Shown: positions 8,323-17,176 of the stretch, piece after piece | How positions within the stretch are numbered: the stretch's first letter is position 1 | Layout of the letters: every line of letters starts with the position of its first letter | The notes under the pieces: model-generated | The model's input: only the letters and a program-made list of their open reading frames with translations | What the model was told of the DNA's origin: nothing | Databases searched by the model: none | Assembly (NCBI RefSeq): GCF_001612845.1 | Contig: NZ_BDBF01000053.1 | Coordinates: forward strand, 1-56,124 | Source: Nocardia elegans NBRC 108235 | GTDB taxonomy: Bacteria; Actinomycetota; Actinomycetes; Mycobacteriales; Mycobacteriaceae | Reading direction: 5' to 3' | Length of the DNA: 56,124 bases | Made by a program: the position numbers and the translations under genes

Positions 8323-9839
8323 ATCGCCAGGACCCGATCTTCCCGCACGGTCCGGCCGTACCGGTGTTCGGCGGCGGTGAGGTAGGTGTCCAAGGCGATG
8401 TGACCATCCGGGGACACCGACAGCCGTGGCGGTGGCGAAACGGGCAACCCGGCCGCGGCGGCAACCTGGGCCAGCGCCGAGCCCAGCTGCAGGGAACCGG
8501 CGCCGGGACCGTCGAGTGCGTCGCCGGGTGCCGGTATCGGGTCGAACGGAAGCCTCGGCGGTCCGCCGTCGGCGGCGGTGCCGCTGTCGAAAGAGGTTCC
8601 AGCGCACACGGTTTCGACCAGATCGGCGATCAGCTCGCCGTTACCGCACAGGTAGGCGAAGCGGAAGGCCAGTCGCACGGCGGGTGCGGCCATCTCACGA
8701 TTCCACCGCTCCCGCTGTGTTCCGTTGGTGAAGCTGTAGCGCACCGCGTCGATGGCGATGGCGGAGGTGACGGCCAGATCCCGAGCCAGGGCGAGTACCT
8801 CCGCGGGCGGCGGTGTGACCATGTCGCCGATGAGCGATTCCCACAGCGCGGCATGCCAGTAGTCGACCCGCGCGCACTGCAGGCCGAGCCCGCGCACGGC
8901 GTAGATCTCGTACGCGGCCGCGAGCTGTGCTTGTCCCTCTCCGACCCGGCCGTGCGCGAAATCCAGTGTCGCCAAACGGATTCGAACACCCGCCGATTCG
9001 AGCGCCGCCCCGGATTGCTCGAACGATGTCAGCGCCCGGCGATACAGCTGTTCGACGTGGTCGAGGTCGCCGTGCCGTTCGGCGAGATAGCCCATCAGCT
9101 GCAGCCCCAGTCCGGCGCGGTAGCCGAGGCCGGCCCGTTCGACATACTGCTGGGCGGCACGAAGATGCGGCTCGGCGTCGTCGGGGCGGCCCAGCCGGGC
9201 GTACATCATCGCGAGCGTCTGCCGGGATTCGGCCGCCGCGTTCCCGTCGCCGGCCGCCTCGAATGCGGCGAGGGCCTGGTGGGCGAAGTCGAGCCCGAGC
9301 TCGCCGCGACCGGATTCGAAGTGGGCGGCCGCGAGATTGCCGAGCGGGTAGCCGCGCAGCTGCGGCGCGAAGCGCGTGGCGAACTCGAGTGATTCGGTGG
9401 CCAGCTCGATCGTCCGCGCCCACTGACTGCGATGCATCGCGACGGCGGTGAGCGAGACCATGCACGACACCTGCAACGTCGACAGTTCACTGTGGCCGGT
9501 GAGTAGGTCGCGCGCCTGTTCCAACGCCGTGTGCGCGGCGTCGAGATCACCCACGTGTTGCAGTGCCTGCGAATAGTTGACGAGCGTGGATGCGCGCTTT
9601 TCCGTCGCGTCGCCGGGGATTTCGGTGAGCGCGGCGCGGAATCCGGTGATGGCGCCCGCGTGGTCGCCGAGTTCGTCGCGCATACTCGCCGCATTGACCA
9701 GAGCGCTGACCCGGACGCCCCCGGTGGTGGTGTGTGCGGCGTGCTCGAATATCCGCAGGGCCTCGGTGACCTCGCCGCGGGCGTAGGCCGCGGCGCCCTC
9801 GTGGAGCAGTTCGAGGCCGGGCGGGGGAGTGTCGGCCAT
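8319..9839 (-). CDS. TPR-repeat protein coupled to CHAT protease
   Basis: This 506-residue soluble protein consists mostly of tetratricopeptide repeats (residues about 7-330), seen in repeated patterns such as EGAAAYARGEVTEALRIFEHA, LGDHAGAITGFRAAL and RLGRPDDAEPHLRAA. A distinct C-terminal helical region (RYSFTNGTQRERWNREM, AFRFAYLCGNGELIADLVET) follows. The last part (PPRLSVSPDGHIALDTYL, YGRTVREDRVLA) resembles tails I associate with CHAT partners in actinobacteria, but that is memory and not a search. It overlaps both neighbours by ATGA. The likely role is scaffold, sensor or regulator of the CHAT protease. The helical repeats suggest it is not an enzyme. Confidence 0.8.
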   Translation of the reverse strand: MADTPPPGLELLHEGAAAYARGEVTEALRIFEHAAHTTTGGVRVSALVNAASMRDELGDHAGAITGFRAALTEIPGDATEKRASTLVNYSQALQHVGDLDAAHTALEQARDLLTGHSELSTLQVSCMVSLTAVAMHRSQWARTIELATESLEFATRFAPQLRGYPLGNLAAAHFESGRGELGLDFAHQALAAFEAAGDGNAAAESRQTLAMMYARLGRPDDAEPHLRAAQQYVERAGLGYRAGLGLQLMGYLAERHGDLDHVEQLYRRALTSFEQSGAALESAGVRIRLATLDFAHGRVGEGQAQLAAAYEIYAVRGLGLQCARVDYWHAALWESLIGDMVTPPPAEVLALARDLAVTSAIAIDAVRYSFTNGTQRERWNREMAAPAVRLAFRFAYLCGNGELIADLVETVCAGTSFDSGTAADGGPPRLPFDPIPAPGDALDGPGAGSLQLGSALAQVAAAAGLPVSPPPRLSVSPDGHIALDTYLTAAEHRYGRTVREDRVLAI

Positions 9840-10864
9840 CAGAAGTCCGTATCCGATGCGGCGGCGACGCGCTCGGCCTCGAGCAGCGGCATGGCCGGCT
9901 GGGGCGACCGCAATCGGTCGATCACGAATCCCCTGATCCGCTGCCGTTGTCTCGGCCCGTAAATGTTCGCCGATGCCGATGCCGATGTCTCGTCGGGGGC
10001 AGGCCCCACCCCGGGCACGTAGATATCCACGCGCACAACATTGTCCGCGTCGATCAGCGCCTCGCCGATCCAGGTGTCACCGCCGGGCTGCAGCGCGAGA
10101 ACCGTTGGCACGGAGTCTGTCACGACACGAGCGTGAGGCCACAGATGCCCGGGCAGACCGGCATCGAGGTGCGGAGCCGCGGCCGCGCGCACCTCGACCG
10201 ACGTACTGCCGGACTCTCTGGTCAGACGCCACGAGACGGCGAATTCGGAGGCATCCAGCACGCCGGCGGGACACCGGCGCCAATCCCAGCCCGAGGTGCC
10301 GGTCGCCAGCACCAATCCGGTGCGCCCGGGGCCGGCGGGACCGGCCGCCAAGGCATAGTCCTGCCGGCGCGCCACAGCCGCATCGAACGAGGGACCCACC
10401 GGCGACGGTTGTGCGTCGGCCCCGTCGACGATCGATTCGCAGGCTTCGGTGAGAGCCGCGATGTCCCCGCCGAGTACCTCGGAATCGAGTGCGGGAATGC
10501 CGTCGATGGTGGAGGCGGGCCACCAGTGCGCGGCCCACTGCGCATAGCCGAGTTGCCGTGCGGCCTCGGCCAATTCGGGACGGGCGGACGTCGCGAGCAG
10601 CTCTCCCGACCGGCCGTCGGCGACAGCGAGCGCCACCGGTTCGCCGTACACGGCCCACAGCCACTCCTGTGCGGCATCCGGATCGTGCAGCACCGCCGCC
10701 GGAACTGTCTGCTCGGACAGTAAACCCCACGACAGATGACCGCCGATCACCTCGAGAACCAGCGTATCGAGTCCTGGCATCGCGTCGTGAACGGTGGGAG
10801 CATCGGCCGGTGAGATGATGACGCCCTCGTCCTCACGGTGCAGGAATACGGTCTCGGGCATCAT
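9839..10864 (-). CDS. Unrecognised protein of CHAT operon (B)
   Basis: This 341-residue protein belongs to no family I can name. It lacks a signal peptide and membrane segments. It is acidic, with several Trp-rich stretches (EWLWAVYG, YAQWAAHWWPAS, GTSGWDWRRC) and a C-terminal beta-rich part containing GDTWIGEALIDADNVVRVDIYV. I chose the ATGATG at 10864, which overlaps the upstream stop codon as ATGA; the frame is open further up, but those residues are Arg-rich. Its fixed place between gene A and the TPR/CHAT pair, with coupled translation on both sides, implies that it works in the same complex. It could be a recognition or adaptor subunit. Confidence 0.7.
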   Translation of the reverse strand: MMPETVFLHREDEGVIISPADAPTVHDAMPGLDTLVLEVIGGHLSWGLLSEQTVPAAVLHDPDAAQEWLWAVYGEPVALAVADGRSGELLATSARPELAEAARQLGYAQWAAHWWPASTIDGIPALDSEVLGGDIAALTEACESIVDGADAQPSPVGPSFDAAVARRQDYALAAGPAGPGRTGLVLATGTSGWDWRRCPAGVLDASEFAVSWRLTRESGSTSVEVRAAAAPHLDAGLPGHLWPHARVVTDSVPTVLALQPGGDTWIGEALIDADNVVRVDIYVPGVGPAPDETSASASANIYGPRQRQRIRGFVIDRLRSPQPAMPLLEAERVAAASDTDF

Positions 10865-12282
10865 CCGGCCCTCGATTCCAGCGAATCGGACATGTTCGCA
10901 AAGGAATTGGCGGTCAGTGCCTTTCGTACCCGGGCTCGGTGATCGAGGATGACCGAGCGTGCGACCCCGTCGAGCAGATCCCACAGCTCGGCTGTCTCCG
11001 GCGCGGTCGGTGACACGGATGCGCCGCGAACATCGCGCCCGTGCAGGCGAACCCACAGTCGCCGCAGATACGAACGCCAGGGACGGCGAAGCTCGGCCGC
11101 GATCACGGCGAGCGGATCGGACGGCTCCCCGGTGTCGTGCACGGCGAGGCGGCGTGCCTGCAGTACATACGCCTCGCGGCGCCACCTCCCGTTGATCGCC
11201 CGATGCGCGGCGGTGCTGTCGCGCAGAACAGAAACCCCTTGACGTGCGGAATTTTTCGACTCCATGACGCAGTCGCCGCCGCTCGAGGCCACCGGCTCGC
11301 TCCCGGGCGTCCTACCGGTTCCGGTGACAGGTGCCAGGCCACGTGCCAGTGCCACTCCCGCTGCCGCTGTCACCCGAAGTGATTCGTCGAGCAACGCCCA
11401 CGGCGCGCAACTCCGGGCGATCTCGTCGGTCACCAGTTCCGGGATCGTGGGCAGGTCCGAGCGCTCGGTGGAGGCTTGCAACACCGTGAAGACACGTTCG
11501 TAGATGGTGCGGTCGAACGGCAGCGCCAGTGTCGCGGTCGATGCCCCGGTGCCGAGCGCGGGGGCGACCGGCAGGCGGTGCGCGGTCAGGCCCAGCTCCT
11601 GGGCAGAGTCTCCGGAAGCGTTGTACCACAGCGCAATTCCTGTGTGCGTCCCCGCTCGCTCCATGATCAGGGTGCGCAGTTCCCGGGCGGCGTCGTCGGC
11701 TCGGGCGGTGGCGCACGAATCGAGTAGTGCGGCGAGGGCGGTGGTGTGGTCGGCGATCGCGGGCGCGGAATGCGGTCGCCGGCGCCACGCGGTATCGATC
11801 AACGCCACGAGTTCGCCGGCCGTGGACCGATCGGTGAGATGGTCCTTCAACGCCTGCGTGGTGCGCCCGGCCGCGAGGTGATGGATGTCGTGCAATGTGG
11901 CTGTGGCGGTGGGCCGGTCGCGGGCCGGATCCGGTGGCCCGGACACCGTCGCCAGTTCGAAACAGCGCTGGAAGTACAGGTCCTGCGGATTGCCGTCGGT
12001 GATGCGCAATGCCCGTCGGACCTGTTTGAGGAGGGTGAACCAGGCCGCGGTCGCGCGCAGGACATCGGCGGCGGCATGGACGCGGGCCGCGAGCAGCGTG
12101 GCGCCGTCCGCGGTGAGTATCGGCCCGGCGCAGGCGGGGTGCTGGACAGGCCGGATCACCAGCGGGTCGAGGATCAGTTTCACGGTGCGGCGCAACGGTC
12201 CCCCCTGGGCGCCGCTGAGCGCCTCGACGCCCTCGATACCGCGCCACACCTCGTCGAGCACCATGGCGCGCGGTCGTCGCAT
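10861..12282 (-). CDS. Unrecognised first protein of CHAT operon (A)
   Basis: This 473-residue protein has no family I recognise. The N-terminal half (residues 1-320) is largely helical, with pieces such as AADVLRATAAWFTLLKQVRRAL and ALKDHLTDRSTAGELVALIDTAW. A Gly/Ser-rich linker (about 325-355) leads to a basic helical C-terminal part (RWRREAYVLQARRLAVHD, RPWRSYLRRLWVRLHGRDV) and a final LWDLLDGVARSVILDHRARV. No transmembrane segments are visible. It starts at 12282 (ATG; a second in-frame ATG lies at 12264). It has no Shine-Dalgarno, but TAATCT lies 6 bases upstream, so the operon is probably transcribed without a leader. It overlaps gene B by ATGA. Confidence 0.7.
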   Translation of the reverse strand: MRRPRAMVLDEVWRGIEGVEALSGAQGGPLRRTVKLILDPLVIRPVQHPACAGPILTADGATLLAARVHAAADVLRATAAWFTLLKQVRRALRITDGNPQDLYFQRCFELATVSGPPDPARDRPTATATLHDIHHLAAGRTTQALKDHLTDRSTAGELVALIDTAWRRRPHSAPAIADHTTALAALLDSCATARADDAARELRTLIMERAGTHTGIALWYNASGDSAQELGLTAHRLPVAPALGTGASTATLALPFDRTIYERVFTVLQASTERSDLPTIPELVTDEIARSCAPWALLDESLRVTAAAGVALARGLAPVTGTGRTPGSEPVASSGGDCVMESKNSARQGVSVLRDSTAAHRAINGRWRREAYVLQARRLAVHDTGEPSDPLAVIAAELRRPWRSYLRRLWVRLHGRDVRGASVSPTAPETAELWDLLDGVARSVILDHRARVRKALTANSFANMSDSLESRAG

Positions 12283-12288
12283 TCGGTC

Positions 12289-12294
12289 AGATTA
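12289..12294 (-). promoter_or_regulatory. -10 box of CHAT operon
   Basis: On the minus strand TAATCT stands 6 bases before the ATG at 12282, so transcription would begin at the start codon itself. An inverted repeat (CGGTCAG/TTAACCG-like, 12284-12298) overlaps the box and could be an operator. No clear -35 hexamer is visible. Confidence 0.45.
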
Positions 12295-12418
12295 ACCGAC
12301 CGTCGCTGCCGCTGCCCGGGCCCGAAACCTGGGATCGGTAGGCGGCGAACCGTTCCTACTTTGTGAACAACGGCCCGATCACAGGGCCGGACTCACCGAG
12401 AACGAAGGAACGAACACC

Positions 12419-12955
12419 ATGCGTACCAAGCAGATCCGGATCGCCGCCGCCACCCTCGCCGCCGCCGGTCTCACCCTGGCCCTCGGCGCCTGCGGCGACG
12501 ACTCCGGCACCGCCGCCCCGGCATCGACCACCGCGGCGCCCGCGACCCAGGCCCCCTCGGGCGGTAAGTCGGCGGCCCTCGTCGACGGCAAGGCGCTGAG
12601 CGCGAACTTCGACACCACCTGCGCCCAGCACGCCGGAACCCTCGCACTGGCACTGAACGATGCCGCCAACTCCACCTACGGCCGGCTGACCGTCAGCGCC
12701 ACCCTCACCGCGGGCGGCGACACTGTGCAGGCCGTCGCCATCGGCGGCAGCAAGGGCGGCGCCTCCGGTATGCCGTATGCCGTCGGCTTCGGCAACGGCC
12801 AGCCCGGCGGCTCGGCCACCGTCAGCAAGGACGGCAAGACGTACAAGATCACCGGTGAGGGCGTCGCCGCCCCGGATATGACCAACCCGATGGCCGGCCC
12901 CGCCACCGCGAAGTTCGAGCTCACCTTCGCCTGCCCCACTATCGTCAACGGCTGA
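12419..12955 (+). CDS. LpqH-like 19 kDa lipoprotein antigen
   Basis: This 178-residue secreted lipoprotein has a basic N-terminus (MRTKQIR), a hydrophobic core and the lipobox LGAC with Cys25 as the lipidated residue. A Ser/Thr/Ala/Pro-rich linker leads to a beta-rich domain with two further cysteines (DTTCAQHAG and TFACPTI), probably a disulfide. This is the arrangement of the mycobacterial LpqH/19 kDa antigen family. It has a good ribosome-binding site (GAAGGA before the ATG). It is transcribed away from the CHAT operon and is followed 17 bases later by a membrane protein gene, probably in one transcript. Its role in mycobacteria is at the envelope and in host interaction; here it can only be inferred. 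Confidence 0.88.
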   Translation: MRTKQIRIAAATLAAAGLTLALGACGDDSGTAAPASTTAAPATQAPSGGKSAALVDGKALSANFDTTCAQHAGTLALALNDAANSTYGRLTVSATLTAGGDTVQAVAIGGSKGGASGMPYAVGFGNGQPGGSATVSKDGKTYKITGEGVAAPDMTNPMAGPATAKFELTFACPTIVNG

Positions 12956-12972
12956 GCAGAGGAGGAACCGTC

Positions 12973-13776
12973 ATGCGCACCACAGCACGAGCCGGGGCCG
13001 TCGCATTCGAGGTCTTCGCGGTCGGCGTCTACCTCTGGCACGGGCTCACCTATCGAGCCGACAGTCCGTGGGAACCGGGTTTCGCCGCTTGGCTCAACGG
13101 TTTTCTGGCACTGCCGATCATCGCGTTCACCACGGTGGTGATGGTCTTCGTGTTCACCGGCGAGGGCGTGCTGTCGGCGCTCACGGGCCGCAACAGCGCG
13201 GAGTTCCGCGATGGCCTGCTCGGCCTGGGAACCGTCAAGTCGGTTCGCGAGACGGGGGTGAGCGTGAACGATCAGCCGCAGCTACGCATCGAGTTCAGCG
13301 TCGAGGGCGCCCGGGGCGAGATCTTCGACTCGACCGCCAAGATGATCGTGCCCCTCGCCGAACTGGCGCTGCTGCGCCCCGGCGTCGTGCTTCCCGTGCG
13401 CTATCTGCCCGGACGGACCGACAAGGTGGAAGTCGACCGATCCGGCGACAGCGCTTCGGCGCAGCAGGCGATGAACGAATCGATGATCCGCAAGGGAGTG
13501 ACCACGCGGGCCAAGCTCGACATCGCCGGTCGCGGCGTCGCCGCGCAGGCGGTCGTGCAGTCGCTGTCGGTGCCCGGCGAAATCCGCAACGGCTACGCGA
13601 AAATCGACCTCGGCCTCGCGGTCACCCGCCCGGACGGCAGCACGTTCAGCACCCACGCGGAGAAGTTCCTTCCGCCGGCGAGCGTCTCGAATGTGCAGGT
13701 AGGGCGGATCGTGCAGGTGCACTACCTGCCGGAGAACGAGCAGGAGGTCGTCATCGCCATTCCGCTCAACGCATGA
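12973..13776 (+). CDS. DUF3592-like membrane protein
   Basis: This 267-residue protein starts with two hydrophobic segments (about residues 7-25 and 40-65). Two related extracytoplasmic or cytoplasmic beta domains follow, each ending in a motif of the type VLPVRYLPGRTDKVEV and IVQVHYLPENEQEVVIAI. That repeat resembles the DUF3592 family, whose function is unknown. It has a GAGGA ribosome-binding site and lies directly downstream of the lipoprotein gene, which suggests a shared envelope function. A large hairpin follows the stop codon. Confidence 0.7.
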   Translation: MRTTARAGAVAFEVFAVGVYLWHGLTYRADSPWEPGFAAWLNGFLALPIIAFTTVVMVFVFTGEGVLSALTGRNSAEFRDGLLGLGTVKSVRETGVSVNDQPQLRIEFSVEGARGEIFDSTAKMIVPLAELALLRPGVVLPVRYLPGRTDKVEVDRSGDSASAQQAMNESMIRKGVTTRAKLDIAGRGVAAQAVVQSLSVPGEIRNGYAKIDLGLAVTRPDGSTFSTHAEKFLPPASVSNVQVGRIVQVHYLPENEQEVVIAIPLNA

Positions 13777-13786
13777 GCCGCGGGGT

Positions 13787-13826
13787 GTGCCGCCCTTCGC
13801 AGAACCAGTGCTGCGGAGGGCGGCAC
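13787..13826 (+). terminator. Terminator of lipoprotein/DUF3592 operon
   Basis: A 16-bp stem (GTGCCGCCCTTCGCAG with CTGCGGAGGGCGGCAC, one T-G pair, 8-base loop) starts 10 bases after the stop codon. Its presence argues against starting the next gene at the in-frame GTG at 13787. Confidence 0.75.
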
Positions 13827-13903
13827 GGTCGTGTCGGCGGCAAGCGGATCACGGTGGTCGCCAGATGGTTGCCACAAACGCGTTCCGGGGCAAAACTTGG
13901 TGG

Positions 13904-15265
13904 ATGACGAATGCGGTGGCCGGCCCGGTTCCCAGCGAATCCCTCTCCGTGGGACGTGCGGTACGAGCCGACGTCCCTCGCTCGTCGCTCGCCGAATTCC
14001 ATCGGGCACCGGATCGCGATCCCGTCGCGATCCTGCAGCGGCAGGCGGAAACCCGGCTTCCGGACCTCGTCCCGATCCGCTATGCGCGCATGGCGGCCGG
14101 CGAGTTCCCGTTCCTGCGCGGCGCTCCCGCGATCATGGCGGCCGACCTGGCCACCACCCGCGACACCGGTCTGACCGTCCAGCTCTGCGGTGACGCGCAC
14201 CTGTCCAACTTCGGGGTCTTCGCGTCACCAGAAAGATCACTGGTGTTCGACCTCAACGATTTCGACGAAACCCTGCCGGGGCCGTTCGAATGGGATGTGA
14301 AGCGCCTGGTCGCCAGCATCGCCGTGGCCGCCCGTGCCAACGGCTACGAGGACGGCGACGCCCGCGAACTCGCGCGCACCGCCGCATCGGCCTACCGGCA
14401 GTGCATGCGCCGCCTGGCCGGTCTCGATTCGCTCGAGGTGTGGTACGAACGGGTCGAGGCCGACACCTTGACCGATTTGGTGCAAAACCCCAAGCAGCGC
14501 AAAGACGTAACGAAATCTCTCGATGCCGCTCGCAAACGCACCAGCTTGCAGGCGTTGCGCAAACTGACCGAGCCCGGTCCGGGCGGTGAGCCCCGTATCC
14601 GATTCCAGCCGCCGCTGCTGGTGGCCCTCGACCCGCCCGAGGCCGGCGCCGTCGACAAGGTCTTCGCCGAGTACTGCCGGACGCTGCCCGAGGAACGCCG
14701 CGTGCTGGTCAACCGCTATCGCATCGTGGATTTCGCGCGCAAGGTGGTCGGAGTCGGCAGCGTCGGGACCCGCTGCTACGTGCTGCTGCTGGTCGACCGC
14801 GATACCGGTGGACCGCTTTTTCTCCAGGTCAAAGAAGCGGAGTCATCCGTGCTGGCACCATATCTGGCGCCCAGCCCGTTCCACCAGGAAGGTCACCGGG
14901 TGGTCCACGGCCAGCGTCTGTTGCAGACCGCGAGCGATATCTTCCTCGGCTGGACCACCGGCCCCGGCGGCCGCTACTTCTACGTTCGGCAGTTGCGGGA
15001 TATGAAAGGCAGCGCCGATATCGAGAACATGACCCGAACGGGCCTGCGCGACTACAGCGCCCTGTGCGGCTACACCCTCGCCCGGGCCCACGCCAGATCC
15101 GGCGACCGCATCGCGATCGCCGACTATCTCGGCGGGGGAGAGAGCTTCGATAAGGCGATGGGCGAATTCGCCCTCACCTATGCCGACCAGACCGCCGCCG
15201 ACCATCGAGAACTGTTGCGCGCCATCGACTCCGGACGGGTGCAAGCAGCGGCGAACCCATATTGA
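13904..15265 (+). CDS. DUF2252 domain protein
   Basis: This 453-residue protein matches the DUF2252 family, whose fold resembles aminoglycoside/protein-kinase-like phosphotransferases. Characteristic pieces are VQLCGDAHLSNFGVF, VFDLNDFDETLPGPFEWDVKRL and VGVGSVGTRCYVLLL; the GDxHxxN and DxND patterns resemble the catalytic and metal-binding motifs of small-molecule kinases. The reaction is unknown. I place the start at ATG 13904, because the frame upstream runs through the preceding terminator hairpin. It stands alone on the plus strand. Family members are frequent in high-G+C actinobacteria. Confidence 0.85.
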   Translation: MTNAVAGPVPSESLSVGRAVRADVPRSSLAEFHRAPDRDPVAILQRQAETRLPDLVPIRYARMAAGEFPFLRGAPAIMAADLATTRDTGLTVQLCGDAHLSNFGVFASPERSLVFDLNDFDETLPGPFEWDVKRLVASIAVAARANGYEDGDARELARTAASAYRQCMRRLAGLDSLEVWYERVEADTLTDLVQNPKQRKDVTKSLDAARKRTSLQALRKLTEPGPGGEPRIRFQPPLLVALDPPEAGAVDKVFAEYCRTLPEERRVLVNRYRIVDFARKVVGVGSVGTRCYVLLLVDRDTGGPLFLQVKEAESSVLAPYLAPSPFHQEGHRVVHGQRLLQTASDIFLGWTTGPGGRYFYVRQLRDMKGSADIENMTRTGLRDYSALCGYTLARAHARSGDRIAIADYLGGGESFDKAMGEFALTYADQTAADHRELLRAIDSGRVQAAANPY

Positions 15266-15448
15266 GACTGCGCGCGCCCGGCTCCGTTGATCGAGGATGG
15301 TTCGGGTCTCGGCGCGGCTGACGTGTGCAGCCGGGGCGTGTTTCGCCTGGGAAGTCGGTTACTCGCCCGTATGGCATGCGGCCTCTACTGTGCTCCAGGA
15401 CAACGGTGTCAGCGAATCGACCGCACGTCCCCGAACGGAATTGTCGCT

Positions 15449-16483
15449 GTGCCCGACACACTCACCGCTACCGCGCCCGCCGCCCACTCGACCGGATCTC
15501 GCGCCGAGGTCATCCACCGGTTTCTCGTCAAGCCCGCCGACGCCGGCATCGTCGGCACGGTGGACGGCGGCAAGCTTCTCGAATGGATCGACAAGGTCGC
15601 CTACGCGGGCGCTGCCCGGTGGAGCGGTCACTACTGCGTCACCGCCTACGTGGGCAACATCCACCTCGACCGTCCCATCGAGGTCGGCGAGTTGGTGGAA
15701 CTGCACGCCAATCTGGTCCATACCGGCCGCACCAGCATGCACATCCTGGTCACCGTCTATTCGACCGACCCGACCCGCGTGAAGCCGGTCCAGAGCGCCC
15801 AGTGCCTGACCATCTTCGTCGCCGTCGACGACGAGCGACGTACCGTCGAAGTGCCGCAATGGAATCCGACCACGGCTCTGGAACTGCGGCGGCACCGGCA
15901 GGCGAAGGTCCGGATCGCCGTCCGCAAGGAAATCGAGGCCGCGATGGCCGCCCAGCGCTACACCGCCGAAGGGACGGCGCCCAGCGCGACCTTGCGCTTC
16001 CTCGCCGCCCCCTCCGACATCAACTGGGGCGGCAAGGTCCACGGCGGCCGCACCATGCAGTGGATCGACGAAGCGGCCTACGTCTGCGGCGCGAAGTGGG
16101 CCGGCCAGCACGTCCTCACCTCGTACTTCGGCGGCATCCGCTTCTACCGGCCGATCGTCATCGGCCACGCCGTCGAGGCGACGGCCCGGCTGATCCACAC
16201 CGGACCCCGCAGCATGCACATCAGCGTGCACGTCACCTCCACCGATCCGCATTCCGGCGAACCGGAACTGGCGGCCCACGGACTGGCCGTGGTCGTGGCT
16301 CTGGACCCGGATGCCAAAGCGCGCTCGATCCGGCAGTGGATTCCGGCCTCCGACGAGGACGTCGCCCTGGACGCCCACGCCCGTCACCTGATCGGATTAC
16401 GTTCGCTGGTCGAGGATTTCACGCCCGCAGACGCCGTTCCGGAAGACGCCGAGCCCAACCATTTCCGGATCGCGCCAAACTAG
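15449..16483 (+). CDS. Double-hotdog acyl-CoA thioesterase
   Basis: This 344-residue protein contains two tandem acyl-CoA thioesterase (HotDog ACOT) domains. The first (residues about 20-150) has GTVDGGKLLEWIDKVAY and the second (about 185-320) has INWGGKVHGGRTMQWIDEAAY. Both keep the catalytic-type Gly-Gly and Asp pattern and the VxLxAxLVHTGRTSMHI strand. Such enzymes hydrolyse acyl-CoA to free acid and CoA in the cytosol. The start is GTG at 15449, just before the natural-looking residues PDTLTATAPA, with ACGGAA upstream. The stop overlaps the convergent TetR gene by 4 bases. The preceding 180 bases contain no gene. Confidence 0.88.
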   Translation: MPDTLTATAPAAHSTGSRAEVIHRFLVKPADAGIVGTVDGGKLLEWIDKVAYAGAARWSGHYCVTAYVGNIHLDRPIEVGELVELHANLVHTGRTSMHILVTVYSTDPTRVKPVQSAQCLTIFVAVDDERRTVEVPQWNPTTALELRRHRQAKVRIAVRKEIEAAMAAQRYTAEGTAPSATLRFLAAPSDINWGGKVHGGRTMQWIDEAAYVCGAKWAGQHVLTSYFGGIRFYRPIVIGHAVEATARLIHTGPRSMHISVHVTSTDPHSGEPELAAHGLAVVVALDPDAKARSIRQWIPASDEDVALDAHARHLIGLRSLVEDFTPADAVPEDAEPNHFRIAPN

Positions 16484-17088
16484 GACGGCGTCCGGAGGCC
16501 GTCCATCACGATGTCGAGCATGCGTCGGGTGCGGTCCTCCCACATGTCGTCGAGATCGATCCGCCACAGGAACCCGACCATGAGCAATACCTCGTCGGGC
16601 GTGACGTCGGGGCGCAGCGAACCGTTACGCACGCCTGCGTCGAGCAGCGACCTGATCGCGGCGACGACCGGTCCGTAACCTTCGTCGGCGAGTTCGGCGT
16701 GCATCGCGGTGTGGAGCGCGCCGGCGAGGCCGTGCTTGATGCGGCCGTATCGCGCGAGCCGGTCGAACCAGAGGCGCAGGGCAACTGCGGGCGGGTGATC
16801 GTCGAGAAGCTGTGGAGCGGCGTCGACGAGTTCTCGGACGTCGTTTCTGTGCACGGTCATGACGAGCGCTTCGCGGGTGGGAAAATGCCGATACAGCGTG
16901 CCTTGCCCGACGCCTGCGGCCTTCGCGATCGCGTGCATCGAAGCGTCGCCGTCGGCATCGAGCGCCGCTCGCGCGGCCTCGATGATCAGTGCGCGGTTGC
17001 GTTCGGCGTCCCGGCGTCCCGACCGCGCCGCGCGCACGGGAGATGCGTTGTGTGCCGCCTGTTCTGGTCGACTCGCCTTCGTCATCAC
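16480..17088 (-). CDS. TetR family regulator of the SDR gene
   Basis: This 202-residue repressor has an N-terminal helix-turn-helix (ASMHAIAKAAGVGQGTLYRHFPTREALV, in pieces, residues about 48-75) and an all-helical ligand-binding C-terminus of the SBP-like type. It is divergent from the SDR gene at 17199. The spacer between them has two palindromes with the same GGACA-TGTCC core, so the protein very likely represses both itself and the SDR gene until a ligand binds. The ligand is unknown. Confidence 0.9.
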   Translation of the reverse strand: MMTKASRPEQAAHNASPVRAARSGRRDAERNRALIIEAARAALDADGDASMHAIAKAAGVGQGTLYRHFPTREALVMTVHRNDVRELVDAAPQLLDDHPPAVALRLWFDRLARYGRIKHGLAGALHTAMHAELADEGYGPVVAAIRSLLDAGVRNGSLRPDVTPDEVLLMVGFLWRIDLDDMWEDRTRRMLDIVMDGLRTPS

Positions 17089-17127
17089 CGCTCCGTCTGT
17101 TTCGGTAGCACCCTATATCGATTGCAA

Positions 17128-17176
17128 AACGGACAGTTGTCCGTTACATTTGAGGACAGTTCCGGACAATTGTCCG
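17128..17176. promoter_or_regulatory. Two TetR operators
   Basis: Site 1 at 17128-17145 has arms AACGGACA and TGTCCGTT around GT. Site 2 at 17163-17176 is the perfect palindrome CGGACAATTGTCCG. Their centres are about 33 bases apart, close to three helical turns. A further partial site (GGACAGTTCC) lies between them. The pair fills the spacer between the divergent tetR and SDR genes. Confidence 0.8.

Noticed and set aside
7048..12282. Type III-E CRISPR (Craspase-like) locus
   Set aside because: The CHAT and TPR genes are present, but there are no Cas7-like proteins, no crRNA array, and the CHAT and TPR parts are on separate proteins.
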